NCBI RefSeq assembly: GCF_004137685.1
Contig: NZ_QYBB01000002.1
Span: 310,001 to 374,000 of the forward strand
DNA from: Lichenibacterium minor
Lineage (GTDB): Bacteria > Pseudomonadota > Alphaproteobacteria > Rhizobiales > Beijerinckiaceae
DNA length: 64,000 nt
Direction of reading: 5' to 3'
Positions 17,697-26,733 of the stretch are shown here, in pieces. Position 1 is the first letter of the stretch, and each line of letters starts with the position of its first letter. The notes beneath the pieces were generated by a model. It ran no database searches. It was given only the letters and a program-made list of their open reading frames with translations, and was not told where the DNA came from. The position numbers were made by a program, and so were the translations under genes.

Positions 17697-19271
17697 ATGG
17701 CCCGCGACCTCCTGATCGGCGTCGACGCCGGCACCTCCGTGATCAAGTCGGTGGCCTTCACGGCCTCGGGCGAGCAGGTCGGCGCCTGCGCCCGGCCGAA
17801 CCGCTACCGCACCGTCGAGGGCGTCGGCGCCGAACAGGACATGGCCGACACCTGGGCCGATGCCGCGGCGACGCTGCGCGGCCTCGCCGACGTCGTCCCC
17901 GGCCTCGCCGACCGCGTCGCCGCCATCGCGGTGACGGCGCAGGGCGACGGCACCTGGCTGGTCGATGCGGAGGGGGAGCCCGCCGGCCCGGCGTTGATCT
18001 GGCTCGATGCCCGCGCAGCCGCCATCACCGAGGATCTCCGTGCGTCGCCGGTCGGCCGCCGGCACTTCGAGAGCACGGGCTCGGGCCTCGCGGCCTGCCA
18101 GATGGGGCCGCAACTGCTGTGGCTGGAACGGCACCGGCCCGACGTCATGGCCCGCGCCGCCACGGCCTTCCACCTCAAGGACTGGCTCTACTTCAAGCTG
18201 ACGGGGGACCGTGCCGCCGATGCCTCCGAGGGCGTGCATTCCTTTGGCGACTTCCGCACGATGGCCTATGCGCCGGCGGCGATCGATGGCCTCGGACTGC
18301 GCGGCTCGCTGCTGCCGCCCATCATCGACGGCTCGTCGCGCACCGGATCGCTCGGATGGGACGCCGCCCGCGCCATCGGCTTCGGCGAGGGCCTGCCGGT
18401 GTGCCTCGGCCCGATCGACATCGTCGCGACGGCACTCGGCGCCGGCCTCTACGATCCGGAGCGTGACACCGGCTGCACGATCGTGGGCTCGACCGGCATG
18501 CACATGCGCATCGCCCGTTCGGCCGAGGCGGTGCGGCTCAACCCGGAGGGCACCGGCTACACGCTGGCCTTCCCGGTGCCGGGCACCTTCGCCCAGCTCC
18601 AATCCAACATGGCCTCGACGCTCAACATCGATTGGCTGGTCGACCTCGCGCGCGGGGTGCTGAAGCAGCACGGCGTCGAGAAGTCCCGCACCGACATCTT
18701 CCTCGACCTCGACGACCACGTGCTCGCCGCCGAGGCCGGCACCCTCCTCTACCACCCCTACATTTCGGAGGCGGGCGAGCGCGGCCCCTTCGTGGATGCC
18801 GCCGCGCGGGCGCAGTTCCATGGCCTGTCGGCCCGCCACGACTTCAACGACCTGATGCGGGCCGTCTACGAAGGGCTCGGGTTCGCGGCACGCGACTGCT
18901 ACGCCGCCATGGGCCCCATCCCGCCGGAGGTTCGGATCACCGGCGGGGCGGCGCGCTCGAAGGCGTTACGCGTCATCCTCGGCGCGGCGCTCGGAACCCG
19001 CATCCGCTCCTCCCGGCGCGAGGAGGCGGGCGCCGCCGGCGCCGCCATGGTGGCCGCCGTCGCGACCGGCCTCGCCCCCGACATGGAAAGCTGCATCGAC
19101 CGCTGGGTGACGCCGACCCTCGGCGAAGCGCAGAACCCCGACCCCGCCTTGGCGGAACGCTACGACCGGCTGTTCCCCGCCTACACGGCAGCCCGCCGGG
19201 CGTCGGCCCCGGTCTGGCGGGCGATGCGCGCCGCGGCGGACGACGAGAACGACAGAAGGAACGCGCCATGA
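17697..19271 (+). CDS. eryA: Erythritol kinase (FGGY family)
   Basis: This 524-residue FGGY carbohydrate kinase has the N-terminal phosphate-1 motif GVDAGTSVIKSVAF (residues 8-21), the catalytic-region TAQGDGTWLVD, and the C-terminal ATP-binding ITGGAARSKALRVILG followed by EEAGAAGAAMVA. It phosphorylates erythritol to L-erythritol 4-phosphate, the entry step of the pathway. ATG 17697 with GGGAGGG nine bases upstream is preferred over the longer frame. Its stop overlaps the eryB start by four bases. The assignment is firm because eryB, C, D, H and I all flank it. Confidence 0.9.
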   Translation: MARDLLIGVDAGTSVIKSVAFTASGEQVGACARPNRYRTVEGVGAEQDMADTWADAAATLRGLADVVPGLADRVAAIAVTAQGDGTWLVDAEGEPAGPALIWLDARAAAITEDLRASPVGRRHFESTGSGLAACQMGPQLLWLERHRPDVMARAATAFHLKDWLYFKLTGDRAADASEGVHSFGDFRTMAYAPAAIDGLGLRGSLLPPIIDGSSRTGSLGWDAARAIGFGEGLPVCLGPIDIVATALGAGLYDPERDTGCTIVGSTGMHMRIARSAEAVRLNPEGTGYTLAFPVPGTFAQLQSNMASTLNIDWLVDLARGVLKQHGVEKSRTDIFLDLDDHVLAAEAGTLLYHPYISEAGERGPFVDAAARAQFHGLSARHDFNDLMRAVYEGLGFAARDCYAAMGPIPPEVRITGGAARSKALRVILGAALGTRIRSSRREEAGAAGAAMVAAVATGLAPDMESCIDRWVTPTLGEAQNPDPALAERYDRLFPAYTAARRASAPVWRAMRAAADDENDRRNAP

Positions 19272-20770
19272 CGGACTACGGGATCGTCGACATCGCGATC
19301 ATCGGCGGCGGCGTCAACGGCGCCGGCATCGCCAGGGATGCGGCCGGGCGTGGCCTCAAGGTGCTTCTGTGCGAGAAGGGCGACCTCGCCGAGGGCACGT
19401 CGTCGCGTTCCGGCAAGCTCGTCCACGGCGGCCTGCGCTACCTCGAATATTACGAGTTCCGCCTCGTGCGGGAAGCGCTGATCGAGCGCGAAGTGCTGCT
19501 GCGCGCGGCCCCGCACATCATCTGGCCGATGCGCTTCGTGCTCCCCCATTCGCCCGAGCAGCGCCCGGCCTGGATGGTGCGCACCGGCCTGTTCCTCTAC
19601 GACCACCTCGGCGGCCGCAAGATGCTGCCCGGCTCGCGCAAGCTCGACCTGCGGAAGGCTCCGGAAGGTCGCGCCATCAAAAAGGACTACACGACCGCCT
19701 TCGAATATTCCGATTGCTGGGTCGACGACGCGCGCCTCGTCGTGCTGAACGCGCTCGATGCCAAGGAGCGCGGTGCCACCATCCTCACCCGCACGGCCGC
19801 CACCTCGGCCCGCCGCGGCGAGGACGGGCTGTGGCTCGTGTCGATGAAGGGCGCCGACGGCACGAGCGGCAGCGTCAAGGCGCGGGCGCTGGTCAACTCG
19901 GCCGGTCCCTGGGTCGAGGACGTGGTCGGCCGTGTCGCGGGCCGCAACACCTCCTACAGGGTGCGGCTGGTGAAGGGCTCGCACATCGTGGTGCCGAAGT
20001 TCTGGGACGGGCCGCAGGCCTACCTGTTCCAGAACGACGACAAGCGGGTGATCTTCGTCAATCCCTACGAGGGCAACCTGTGCCTCATCGGTACGACCGA
20101 CATCCCCTACGAGGGCAATCCCGCCGACGTGTCGATCGAGCAAGCCGAGATCGACTACCTGCTTAGGGTCGTCAACCGCTACGCCGCCAAGCCGCTGAAG
20201 CAGGAGGACATCGTATCCTCCTTCTCGGGCGTCCGGCCCCTCTACGACAACAATGCGGAGGCCAACGCCTCCGCGGTGACGCGCGACTACGTCTTCGAGG
20301 TCGACGACCCCGAAGGTTTGCCGCCGCTGCTCAGCGTCTTCGGCGGCAAGATCACCACCTTCCGCAAGCTCGCCGAGCACGCGCTCGACAGGCTGACGAA
20401 GACCTTCCCGCAGATGGGCAAGGCGTGGACCGCCGACGCCACTCTGCCGGGCGGCGACCTGCCCGACGCTGACTTCCCGGCCTTCCTGTCGGCCCTCCGG
20501 GCCGAGTTCCCCTGGCTGCCGCCCAACCTCGCCGAGCACTACGCCCACCTTTACGGCACGCGGGCGCGGGCACTTCTGAGCGGTGCCAAGGGCATGGACG
20601 CCCTCGGCCGTCACCACGGCGCGCTGCTCTACGGCCGCGAGGTGGACTTCCTGCGCGACACCGAATGGGCGCTGACCCCCGCCGACGTGCTGACCCGCCG
20701 CACCAAGCACGGGCTGCACATGAGCGTCGACGAGCGGCTCGCCTTCGAGCGCACCATGGAGGCGGCGTGA
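19268..20770 (+). CDS. eryB: Erythritol-phosphate dehydrogenase (GlpD-like)
   Basis: This is a 500-residue FAD-dependent dehydrogenase. It has the dinucleotide fold IIGGGVNGAGIARDAAGRG near the N-terminus, the GlpD landmark LVHGGLRYLEYYEFRL, the LVNSAGPWVEDV segment and the C-terminal FGGKITTFRKLAEHA. EryB oxidises L-erythritol 4-phosphate to 3-keto-L-erythrose 4-phosphate at the membrane, passing electrons to quinone as GlpD does. ATG 19268 overlaps the eryA stop. A larger paralogue, 562 residues, is encoded at 26734-28422. Confidence 0.88.
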   Translation: MTDYGIVDIAIIGGGVNGAGIARDAAGRGLKVLLCEKGDLAEGTSSRSGKLVHGGLRYLEYYEFRLVREALIEREVLLRAAPHIIWPMRFVLPHSPEQRPAWMVRTGLFLYDHLGGRKMLPGSRKLDLRKAPEGRAIKKDYTTAFEYSDCWVDDARLVVLNALDAKERGATILTRTAATSARRGEDGLWLVSMKGADGTSGSVKARALVNSAGPWVEDVVGRVAGRNTSYRVRLVKGSHIVVPKFWDGPQAYLFQNDDKRVIFVNPYEGNLCLIGTTDIPYEGNPADVSIEQAEIDYLLRVVNRYAAKPLKQEDIVSSFSGVRPLYDNNAEANASAVTRDYVFEVDDPEGLPPLLSVFGGKITTFRKLAEHALDRLTKTFPQMGKAWTADATLPGGDLPDADFPAFLSALRAEFPWLPPNLAEHYAHLYGTRARALLSGAKGMDALGRHHGALLYGREVDFLRDTEWALTPADVLTRRTKHGLHMSVDERLAFERTMEAA

Positions 20771-20795
20771 AGCCGCGAAACAGGAGGTCCTCCCG

Positions 20796-21449
20796 ATGAG
20801 CACCGTCGCCTCCGCCGCGCCGCGGCGCAACAAGGCCCGGATTCGCGCGGCCGTGGCCGCCACGATCGGTGCCGCTCTCTGTGCCGCCATGGCGCTCGAC
20901 ACCACCTGGGTGAGGAGCGGCGGGGCCGCAGACGTGCCGCCCGGCACCTTCTCGCCGCTGGCCTATGGCCAGAAGACGTTTCCCGCCGTGCAGAAGGCGA
21001 TCCAGGGCCGCGCCGTGCCGGCGCCCGCGCTGGCCGCCGCGATCGCCAAGGATCCGGCCGCCGCCGCCAAGCAGTATGGCGTGGAGTCGGGCGTCGGCGT
21101 CGAATACCCGGTTTCCTTCACCGGCACGCTCGGGGACGGCGACTTCGGCAATTACGAGGTCAGGGTCGACGGCATGCCCGACACCCCGAAGGTGGCGTTG
21201 CAGACCGGCCCCGCCGTCATGGGCACCGACCTGCGCGACGCGACCGGCACGATCCAGTTCGGCCAGTTCACCAACCAGATCGACTACCAGAACGCCGGCT
21301 CAGCGCTGAACAAGGAGATGAAGAAGCAGGTCCTGTCGAAGCTCGACACCACAGACCTGAAGGGCAAGACCGTATCGGTGGTCGGCGTCTTCCAGCTCAC
21401 CGACCCGGCGAAGTGGCTCGTCACCCCCGTGTCGCTGGAGGTGAAGTGA
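20796..21449 (+). CDS. DUF2291 membrane-anchored protein of the erythritol importer operon
   Basis: This 217-residue protein has one N-terminal hydrophobic segment (about residues 17-34) after a basic stretch. Unlike the apiose-operon copy at 6240-6899 it has no convincing lipobox, so it is probably held by an uncleaved anchor with the rest in the periplasm. It shares with that copy FGQFTNQIDYQNAGSALN and the VTPVSLEV C-terminus. GGAGG lies 8 bases before the ATG, and its stop overlaps the ATPase start (TGATG). Function is unknown. Constant association with ribose-type importers suggests an accessory transport role. Confidence 0.78.
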   Translation: MSTVASAAPRRNKARIRAAVAATIGAALCAAMALDTTWVRSGGAADVPPGTFSPLAYGQKTFPAVQKAIQGRAVPAPALAAAIAKDPAAAAKQYGVESGVGVEYPVSFTGTLGDGDFGNYEVRVDGMPDTPKVALQTGPAVMGTDLRDATGTIQFGQFTNQIDYQNAGSALNKEMKKQVLSKLDTTDLKGKTVSVVGVFQLTDPAKWLVTPVSLEVK

Positions 21450-22996
21450 TGGGGCCCCAAACCGCCGACCGGGACGGCGATGTCGTGCTGACGGCCCGCA
21501 ACGTCGCCAAGTCCTACGGCAACATCCACGCGCTGAAGGGCGTCAACTTCGACATCCGCGCCGGCCGGGTGACGACGCTGTTCGGCGAGAACGGTGCCGG
21601 CAAGTCGACGCTGATGAAGGTGCTGTCGGGCGTCGTCGGGCCGACCTCCGGCACGATCGAGCTCCGCGGCGAGCCCGTCGTCTTCGCGTCCTCGTCGGAG
21701 GCGCGGGACCGGGGGATCTCGATCATCCACCAGGAGCTCAGCCTCGCGCCGAACCTGTCCGTGCGCGACAACATCTTCATGGGCCGCGAGATCACGGGTC
21801 CTGCCGGCATCGACTATGCCGAGGAAACGCGCCAGGCCGCCGCGCTGATGGCCGAACTCGAGGAGGAGATCGATCCCGCGACGCCGGTCGAGGACCTGCG
21901 CCTCGGCCAGCGGCAGATCATCGAGATCGCCCGCGCGCTGTCGGTCGATTCGCGCATCCTGATCATGGACGAGCCCACCTCGGCGCTGAGCGCGTCCGAG
22001 GTCGAGGTGCTGTTCAAGGTCATCCGCGACCTCACGGCCCGCGGCGTCGCCATCGTCTACATCTCCCACCACCTCGAGGAAGCGCTGGAGATCACCGACT
22101 TTGCGGTGGTGCTCAGGGACGGCGCCATGACGGCCAAGGCCGACCGGGCCGACATCGACCTCGAATGGATCGTCCGCAACATGGTGGGCGAGGGCTACGA
22201 CCTCGGCTCGCCGCCGGCCGGCTACCCTTTCGGCGGGGTCGCGCTGTCGGTGCGGGACGTCAGCGTCGCCGATAAATCCGGCCACGGCGCCATGGTGGTC
22301 GACGGCCTGTCGCTCGACGTGCGGGCTGGCGAGATCGTCTGCATCTACGGGCTGATGGGGGCCGGGCGCACCGAATTGCTCGAATGCGTCTTCGGCAAGG
22401 TGGCGAAGGTTGCGGGCGAGGTGTGGCTCGAGGGACGCGAAATTTCGCGGCTGTCGATCGCGGAGCGCATCGCGAACGGCCTCGCCCTGGTGCCGGAGGA
22501 CCGGCAGCGCGACGGTCTGGTCCAGACGATGTCGGTGGGCGAGAACCTGTCGCTCGCTTCCATCGGGGCCTTTGTCAGGGGCCTGCTGCTGTCGCGCCCG
22601 GCCGAGCGCGCCGTGATCGATTCCTCGATCCGCGCCGTCACGGTGAAGACGTCCGGCCCGTCCGCCGCGATCGGCTCGCTGTCGGGCGGCAATCAGCAGA
22701 AGGTGGTCATCGGCAAGATGCTCGGCACCCATCCGCGCGTCATCATGCTCGACGAGCCCTCGCGCGGCATCGACATCGGCGCCAAGGCGGAAGTGTTCCG
22801 CATCCTGGCCGAGCGCGCCCGGGCCGGGCTGGCGGTCGTGTTCTCGACCTCGGAAGTGTCCGAGTGCCTGTCGATCGCGCACCGGGTCGTGGTGATGAGC
22901 CGCGGCCGCATCTCGGCCGAGTTCGGCCGGGATGCCGACCACACGGTCACCAAGGAACAGATCATGGCCGCCTCGGGCGAAGCCGTGGCGGCCTGA
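21449..22996 (+). CDS. eryE: Erythritol ABC importer ATPase
   Basis: This 515-residue double ATPase is of the RbsA class. Domain 1 has FGENGAGKSTLMKVLSG, LRLGQRQIIEIARAL and ILIMDEPTSALSA. Domain 2 has the degenerate GLMGAGRTELLECV, the signature LSGGNQQKVVIGKML and MLDEPSRGIDIG. It powers uptake through the EryF channel. ATG 21449 overlaps the DUF2291 stop by one base; the longer open frame upstream is rejected. The symbol follows the rhizobial ery naming by position and role. Confidence 0.88.
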   Translation: MGPQTADRDGDVVLTARNVAKSYGNIHALKGVNFDIRAGRVTTLFGENGAGKSTLMKVLSGVVGPTSGTIELRGEPVVFASSSEARDRGISIIHQELSLAPNLSVRDNIFMGREITGPAGIDYAEETRQAAALMAELEEEIDPATPVEDLRLGQRQIIEIARALSVDSRILIMDEPTSALSASEVEVLFKVIRDLTARGVAIVYISHHLEEALEITDFAVVLRDGAMTAKADRADIDLEWIVRNMVGEGYDLGSPPAGYPFGGVALSVRDVSVADKSGHGAMVVDGLSLDVRAGEIVCIYGLMGAGRTELLECVFGKVAKVAGEVWLEGREISRLSIAERIANGLALVPEDRQRDGLVQTMSVGENLSLASIGAFVRGLLLSRPAERAVIDSSIRAVTVKTSGPSAAIGSLSGGNQQKVVIGKMLGTHPRVIMLDEPSRGIDIGAKAEVFRILAERARAGLAVVFSTSEVSECLSIAHRVVVMSRGRISAEFGRDADHTVTKEQIMAASGEAVAA

Positions 22997-23024
22997 CAAC
23001 GACGAACCGAGGGAGCCCGAGACC

Positions 23025-24119
23025 GTGACCCAAGCCAGCCCATCCCTGGACCGCGCACGCCCCGAGGCCAAGGGTGCCGGCTTCGACATCGGCCGGGTGC
23101 TTCTGGAAGGCCGCGCCTATTTCGCGCTGATCGCCATCGTGGTCGTCTTCTCTGCGTTGTCGCCCTACTACCTGTCGGTGTCGAACTTCCTGACCATGTC
23201 GTCGCACGTGGCGTTGTTCGGCATCCTGGCGATCGGCATGCTGCTCGTCATCCTCAACGGCGGCATCGACCTGTCGGTCGGCTCCACGCTGGGCCTGTCG
23301 GGCGTGGTGGCGGGAGCCCTGATGCAGGGCGTTTCCATCGGGGCACTCGGGGTCGTCGCCTATCCGCCGGTCTGGGTCGTGGCGGTGCTGTGCTGCCTGC
23401 TCGGCGCCGCCATCGGCCTCGTCAACGGCGTGCTGGTCGCGCGCTTCAAGGTCCCGGCCTTCGTGGCCACCCTCGGCGTCATGTACATGGTCCGCGGCGT
23501 GGCGCTGCTGATGACCAACGGCCTGACCTACAACAACCTCGGCGGCCAGCCTGCGCTCGGCAACACCGGCTTCGACTGGCTCGGCTTCAACCGCATCGCG
23601 GGGGTTCCGATCGGCATCCTCGTGCTGGTGGTGATCGCGGTCGTCGGCAGCCTGCTGCTCACCCGCACGCCCTTCGGCCGTTGGCTCTACGCGTCGGGCG
23701 GCAACGAACGGGCCGCGGAGCTGTCGGGCGTGCCCGTCAAGCCCGTGCAGGTCGCCGTCTACATGATGTCGGGCGTCTGTGCCGCGGTGGCGGGGCTGAT
23801 CCTGTCCTCGCAGCTCACCTCGGCTGGGCCCACGGCCGGCACCACCTACGAGCTGACCGCCATCGCGGCCGTGGTGATCGGCGGCGCGGCGTTGACGGGC
23901 GGCCGGGGCAACGTCCGCGGCACCCTGCTCGGCGCTTTCGTGATCGGCTTCCTGTCCGACGGCCTCGTGATCATCGGCATCTCGTCCTACTGGCAGACGG
24001 TGTTCACCGGCGCCGTGATCGTGCTCGCCGTGCTGCTCAACGCCGTCCAGTACCGCGGCCGCGCCAAGCGCCCCGCCGCGGCCGGCGGCCGAACCCCTTC
24101 CCCGCGACCCGCGGCGTGA
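23025..24119 (+). CDS. eryF: Erythritol ABC importer permease
   Basis: This 364-residue ribose-type permease has the signature LNGGIDLSVGSTLGLSG, the loop GGNERAAELSGVPVK and the C-terminal GGAALTGGRGNVRGTLLGAF. GTG 23025 is preceded by GGGAG nine bases upstream, so it is preferred to the ATG inside the ATPase gene. It forms the inner-membrane channel with EryE. A perfect 11-bp hairpin separates it from the binding-protein gene. Erythritol as substrate is inferred from the operon. Confidence 0.88.
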   Translation: MTQASPSLDRARPEAKGAGFDIGRVLLEGRAYFALIAIVVVFSALSPYYLSVSNFLTMSSHVALFGILAIGMLLVILNGGIDLSVGSTLGLSGVVAGALMQGVSIGALGVVAYPPVWVVAVLCCLLGAAIGLVNGVLVARFKVPAFVATLGVMYMVRGVALLMTNGLTYNNLGGQPALGNTGFDWLGFNRIAGVPIGILVLVVIAVVGSLLLTRTPFGRWLYASGGNERAAELSGVPVKPVQVAVYMMSGVCAAVAGLILSSQLTSAGPTAGTTYELTAIAAVVIGGAALTGGRGNVRGTLLGAFVIGFLSDGLVIIGISSYWQTVFTGAVIVLAVLLNAVQYRGRAKRPAAAGGRTPSPRPAA

Positions 24120-24122
24120 GCT

Positions 24123-24149
24123 GCCGCCGGCCGGCGAACGGCCGGCGGC
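24123..24149. promoter_or_regulatory. Perfect GC hairpin between eryF and eryG
   Basis: GCCGCCGGCCG pairs perfectly with CGGCCGGCGGC across a GCGAA loop. It begins four bases after the eryF stop and has no U-tract. It probably acts as an RNA-processing or stability element that insulates the binding-protein message. Confidence 0.6.
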
Positions 24150-24179
24150 CGACAATCCAAGAAAACCAGGGAGACAACC

Positions 24180-25127
24180 ATGTCCATCAAGGCAAGACTT
24201 CTGGCCGTCACGGCCCTCGCGCTGGCCCTCGGCGCGACCTCGGCCCAGGCGGCCGGCGGCCTGATGACGATCATCGTCAACGACCCCTCGAACCCGTATT
24301 GGCTGACGGAAGGCAACGTCGCCGCCGCTGAGGCCAAGAAGCTCGGCTACGAGGCCAACGTCGGTGCGTCGAAGGGCGACACCAACACCGAAAGCAACCT
24401 GATCGACACGGCCATCACCAACAAGTCGGTCGCCATCATCCTCGACCCCGCCAACGCGTCCGGTTCGGTCGGTGCCGTGAAGAAGGCGATCGCGGCCGGG
24501 ATCCCGGTGATCCTCGTCAACGCCGAGATCAACCAGGAGGGCCTCGCCAAGGCGCAGCTCGTGTCCAACAACGCGCAGGGCGCGGCGCTCGGGGCGCAGC
24601 AGTGGGTCAAGGACGTCGGCCAGAAGGGAGACTACGTCGAGCTGCTGGGCTCCCCGTCGGACAACAACGCCGCGACCCGCTCCAACGGCTACGACACCGT
24701 GCTCAGCCAGTACGACAACCTGAAGAAGGTCGGCTCCCAGGTCGGCAACTGGGACCGCACCCAGGGCCACGACAAGATGCAGAACCTTCTCCAGGCCCAT
24801 CCCGGCATCATCGGCGTGATCTCGGGCAACGACGAGATGGCGCTCGGCGCCATCGCGGCCCTGAAGGAAGCGGGCAAGCTGGCCTCGGTCAAGGTCGGCG
24901 GCTTCGACGGCTCGCCGGACGCGGTGTCGGCCATCAAGGCCGGCGAGCTGCAGTATACGGTTCTGCAGCCCGTCGCGACCTTCGCCGCCAAGGCGGTGGA
25001 CGAGGCCGACAGCTTCATCAAGACCGGCAAGACGGGCGCCCCGCAGGAGAAGCAGCTCTTCGACTGCGTGCTCATCACCAAGGCCAACGCCGGCAACATG
25101 ACGGCGCCCTTCACGCTGACGAAGTGA
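24180..25127 (+). CDS. eryG: Erythritol-binding periplasmic protein
   Basis: This 315-residue RbsB-type binding protein has a cleavable signal peptide ending near ATSAQA (about residue 23). The mature chain opens with LMTIIVNDPSNPYWLTEG and has the ligand-region motifs LGSPSDNNAATRSNGY, SGNDEMALGAIAAL and VGGFDGSPDAV. GGGAG lies 9 bases before the start. It is flanked by hairpins on both sides, which fits the need for more binding protein than membrane subunits. Erythritol binding is inferred from the surrounding ery genes. Confidence 0.87.
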   Translation: MSIKARLLAVTALALALGATSAQAAGGLMTIIVNDPSNPYWLTEGNVAAAEAKKLGYEANVGASKGDTNTESNLIDTAITNKSVAIILDPANASGSVGAVKKAIAAGIPVILVNAEINQEGLAKAQLVSNNAQGAALGAQQWVKDVGQKGDYVELLGSPSDNNAATRSNGYDTVLSQYDNLKKVGSQVGNWDRTQGHDKMQNLLQAHPGIIGVISGNDEMALGAIAALKEAGKLASVKVGGFDGSPDAVSAIKAGELQYTVLQPVATFAAKAVDEADSFIKTGKTGAPQEKQLFDCVLITKANAGNMTAPFTLTK

Positions 25128-25137
25128 GGTCGGGGCT

Positions 25138-25165
25138 GCATCCGGCCGCTCCGGTGGCCGGATGC
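25138..25165. promoter_or_regulatory. Perfect GC hairpin after eryG
   Basis: GCATCCGGCC pairs perfectly with GGCCGGATGC across an eight-base loop, starting ten bases after the eryG stop. No U-tract follows, so partial attenuation or 3'-end protection of the eryG message is more likely than complete termination. Confidence 0.6.
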
Positions 25166-25187
25166 GGCTGCTGGTTGGGATGACGCC

Positions 25188-26672
25188 ATGATCCTGGGAC
25201 TCGACTGCGGTTCCACCGCCATCAAAGCGGTGTTGTTCGACGCCGACGGCCATACATTGGCGACCGGCACCCGCCGCACCGAGCCCCGCCAGCCGGCGCC
25301 ACGCCGCGTGGAGCACGACATGGACCGCCTGTGGCAGCTCGCCTGCGCGGCGATCCGCGACGCGCTCGACGCCGCCCCGCGGGGCCGGGTCGATGCCGTG
25401 GGGGTCACGGGCCACGGCGACGGCCTCTACCTCCTCGATCGCGCTGGAGACCCGCTCGGCCCCGGCATCCAGTCGGTCGACAGCCGCGCCCATGCCGTGA
25501 CGGCCGGCTGGACGGCGTCCGGCCTCGTCGACCGCATCGCCGCCGTCACGGCGCAGCGCCCCTATCCCTTCGCGGCCTCGTCGCTGCTCGCCTGGGTGGC
25601 CCTCCATGAGCCCGAGCGCTTCGCCGCCATCCGCCATGTGCTCTTCTGCAAGGACTGGCTGCGCTTCCGGCTCACCGGTGTCCTCGCCGCGGATCCGACA
25701 GATGCCAGCACGGCCTTCACCGATGCCCGGAGCCAGGCCTACTCCGACGACCTCCTGGCGCTGACGGGGCTCGCGGCGCTGCGCCCGGCGCTGCCCCCCA
25801 TCCGGCCGAGCAGCGGCACCATCGGCACCGTGTCGGCCGCCGCCGCGATCGACACGGGCCTGCCCGAAGGCACGCCGGTGTCGGGCGGCCTGCACGACGT
25901 GACGGCGAGCGCGGTCGGGCTCGGCATCCTCGACGCCGGCGCCCTGGCGATCACGGCCGGCACATTCAGCATCAACGAGACCCTGTCGGACCACCTCGCT
26001 CCGGATCCGCGCTGGACCGCGCGGGCCGGGCTGCGGCCGGGGCAATGGATGAACATGTCGATCTCGCCCGCGTCGTCCAACACGGTCGACTGGTTCCTGC
26101 GCCAAAGCTACGGCGCCGAGGCGGAGGCCGCCGCGCGAGGCGGGCCGTCGCTGTGGGACATCGTCGAGGCCGACCTCGCCGCACCCGCCGCCATCGATGC
26201 GCCGCTGTTCCACCCCTTCCTTTACGGCTCGCCCTACGACGTCCCGGCCAGCGCGGCCTTCCTCGGCCTGCGCTCCTGGCACGGCCGCGCCGACATGCTG
26301 CGGGCGGTCGTGGAAGGCGCGGTCTTCAATCACCGCCACCATTGCGACGCCCTGCGCTCGGCCTTTCCCGTGGACCGGGCCCGCATCACCGGCGGCGGCA
26401 CGTCGCGCGAGCGGCCGGCGCGGCTCTTCGCCGATGCCCTCGGCCTGCCGGTCGAAGTCCCCGAAGCCACCGAAGTGGGGGCGCTCGGCGCCGCCCTGGT
26501 GGCGGGGGTCGGTGTCGGGCTCTACGGCTCGCTCGACGGCGCCGTGCGCCGCGCCTGCCGGGTGAGGGCCCGATACGAGCCCGATGCCGGGCGACACGAG
26601 GCGCTGACGCAGCGCTTCAAGCGTTACCTGGCGCTGGCGGACGCCTTGCGGCCGCATTGGTCGGGTGGCTGA
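25188..26672 (+). CDS. Second FGGY carbohydrate kinase, substrate unknown
   Basis: This 494-residue FGGY kinase has LGLDCGSTAIKAVLFDADG at residues 3-21, VTGHGDGLYLLD, and the C-terminal ITGGGTSRERPARLFADALG with GALGAALVAG. It resembles the L-xylulose/polyol kinase branch rather than EryA, with which it shares only the general FGGY pattern. It lies 60 bases after eryG on the same strand, with a GlpD-like dehydrogenase 61 bases downstream. The pair could bring another polyol (threitol, ribitol, arabitol or glycerol) taken up by the same importer into the pathway. The substrate is not identifiable from sequence. Confidence 0.8.
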   Translation: MILGLDCGSTAIKAVLFDADGHTLATGTRRTEPRQPAPRRVEHDMDRLWQLACAAIRDALDAAPRGRVDAVGVTGHGDGLYLLDRAGDPLGPGIQSVDSRAHAVTAGWTASGLVDRIAAVTAQRPYPFAASSLLAWVALHEPERFAAIRHVLFCKDWLRFRLTGVLAADPTDASTAFTDARSQAYSDDLLALTGLAALRPALPPIRPSSGTIGTVSAAAAIDTGLPEGTPVSGGLHDVTASAVGLGILDAGALAITAGTFSINETLSDHLAPDPRWTARAGLRPGQWMNMSISPASSNTVDWFLRQSYGAEAEAAARGGPSLWDIVEADLAAPAAIDAPLFHPFLYGSPYDVPASAAFLGLRSWHGRADMLRAVVEGAVFNHRHHCDALRSAFPVDRARITGGGTSRERPARLFADALGLPVEVPEATEVGALGAALVAGVGVGLYGSLDGAVRRACRVRARYEPDAGRHEALTQRFKRYLALADALRPHWSGG

Positions 26673-26733
26673 AGCGGCTCGGGCGCCCCGACCTCTTCAT
26701 CGTTCACACCGTTTCCCTGTCGAGCCCGAAGCC

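Noticed and set aside
24140..24155. GCCGACAAT downstream of eryF as a third copy of the GntR operator seen at 47148 and 55221
   Set aside because: Only nine bases match, and they overlap the arm of a hairpin that explains the sequence.
22962..26657. 1231-codon open frame on the minus strand
   Set aside because: It lies antisense to eryF, eryG and the FGGY kinase, which have clear motifs. Its translation is rich in arginine, histidine and glycine, typical of an antisense shadow in GC-rich DNA.
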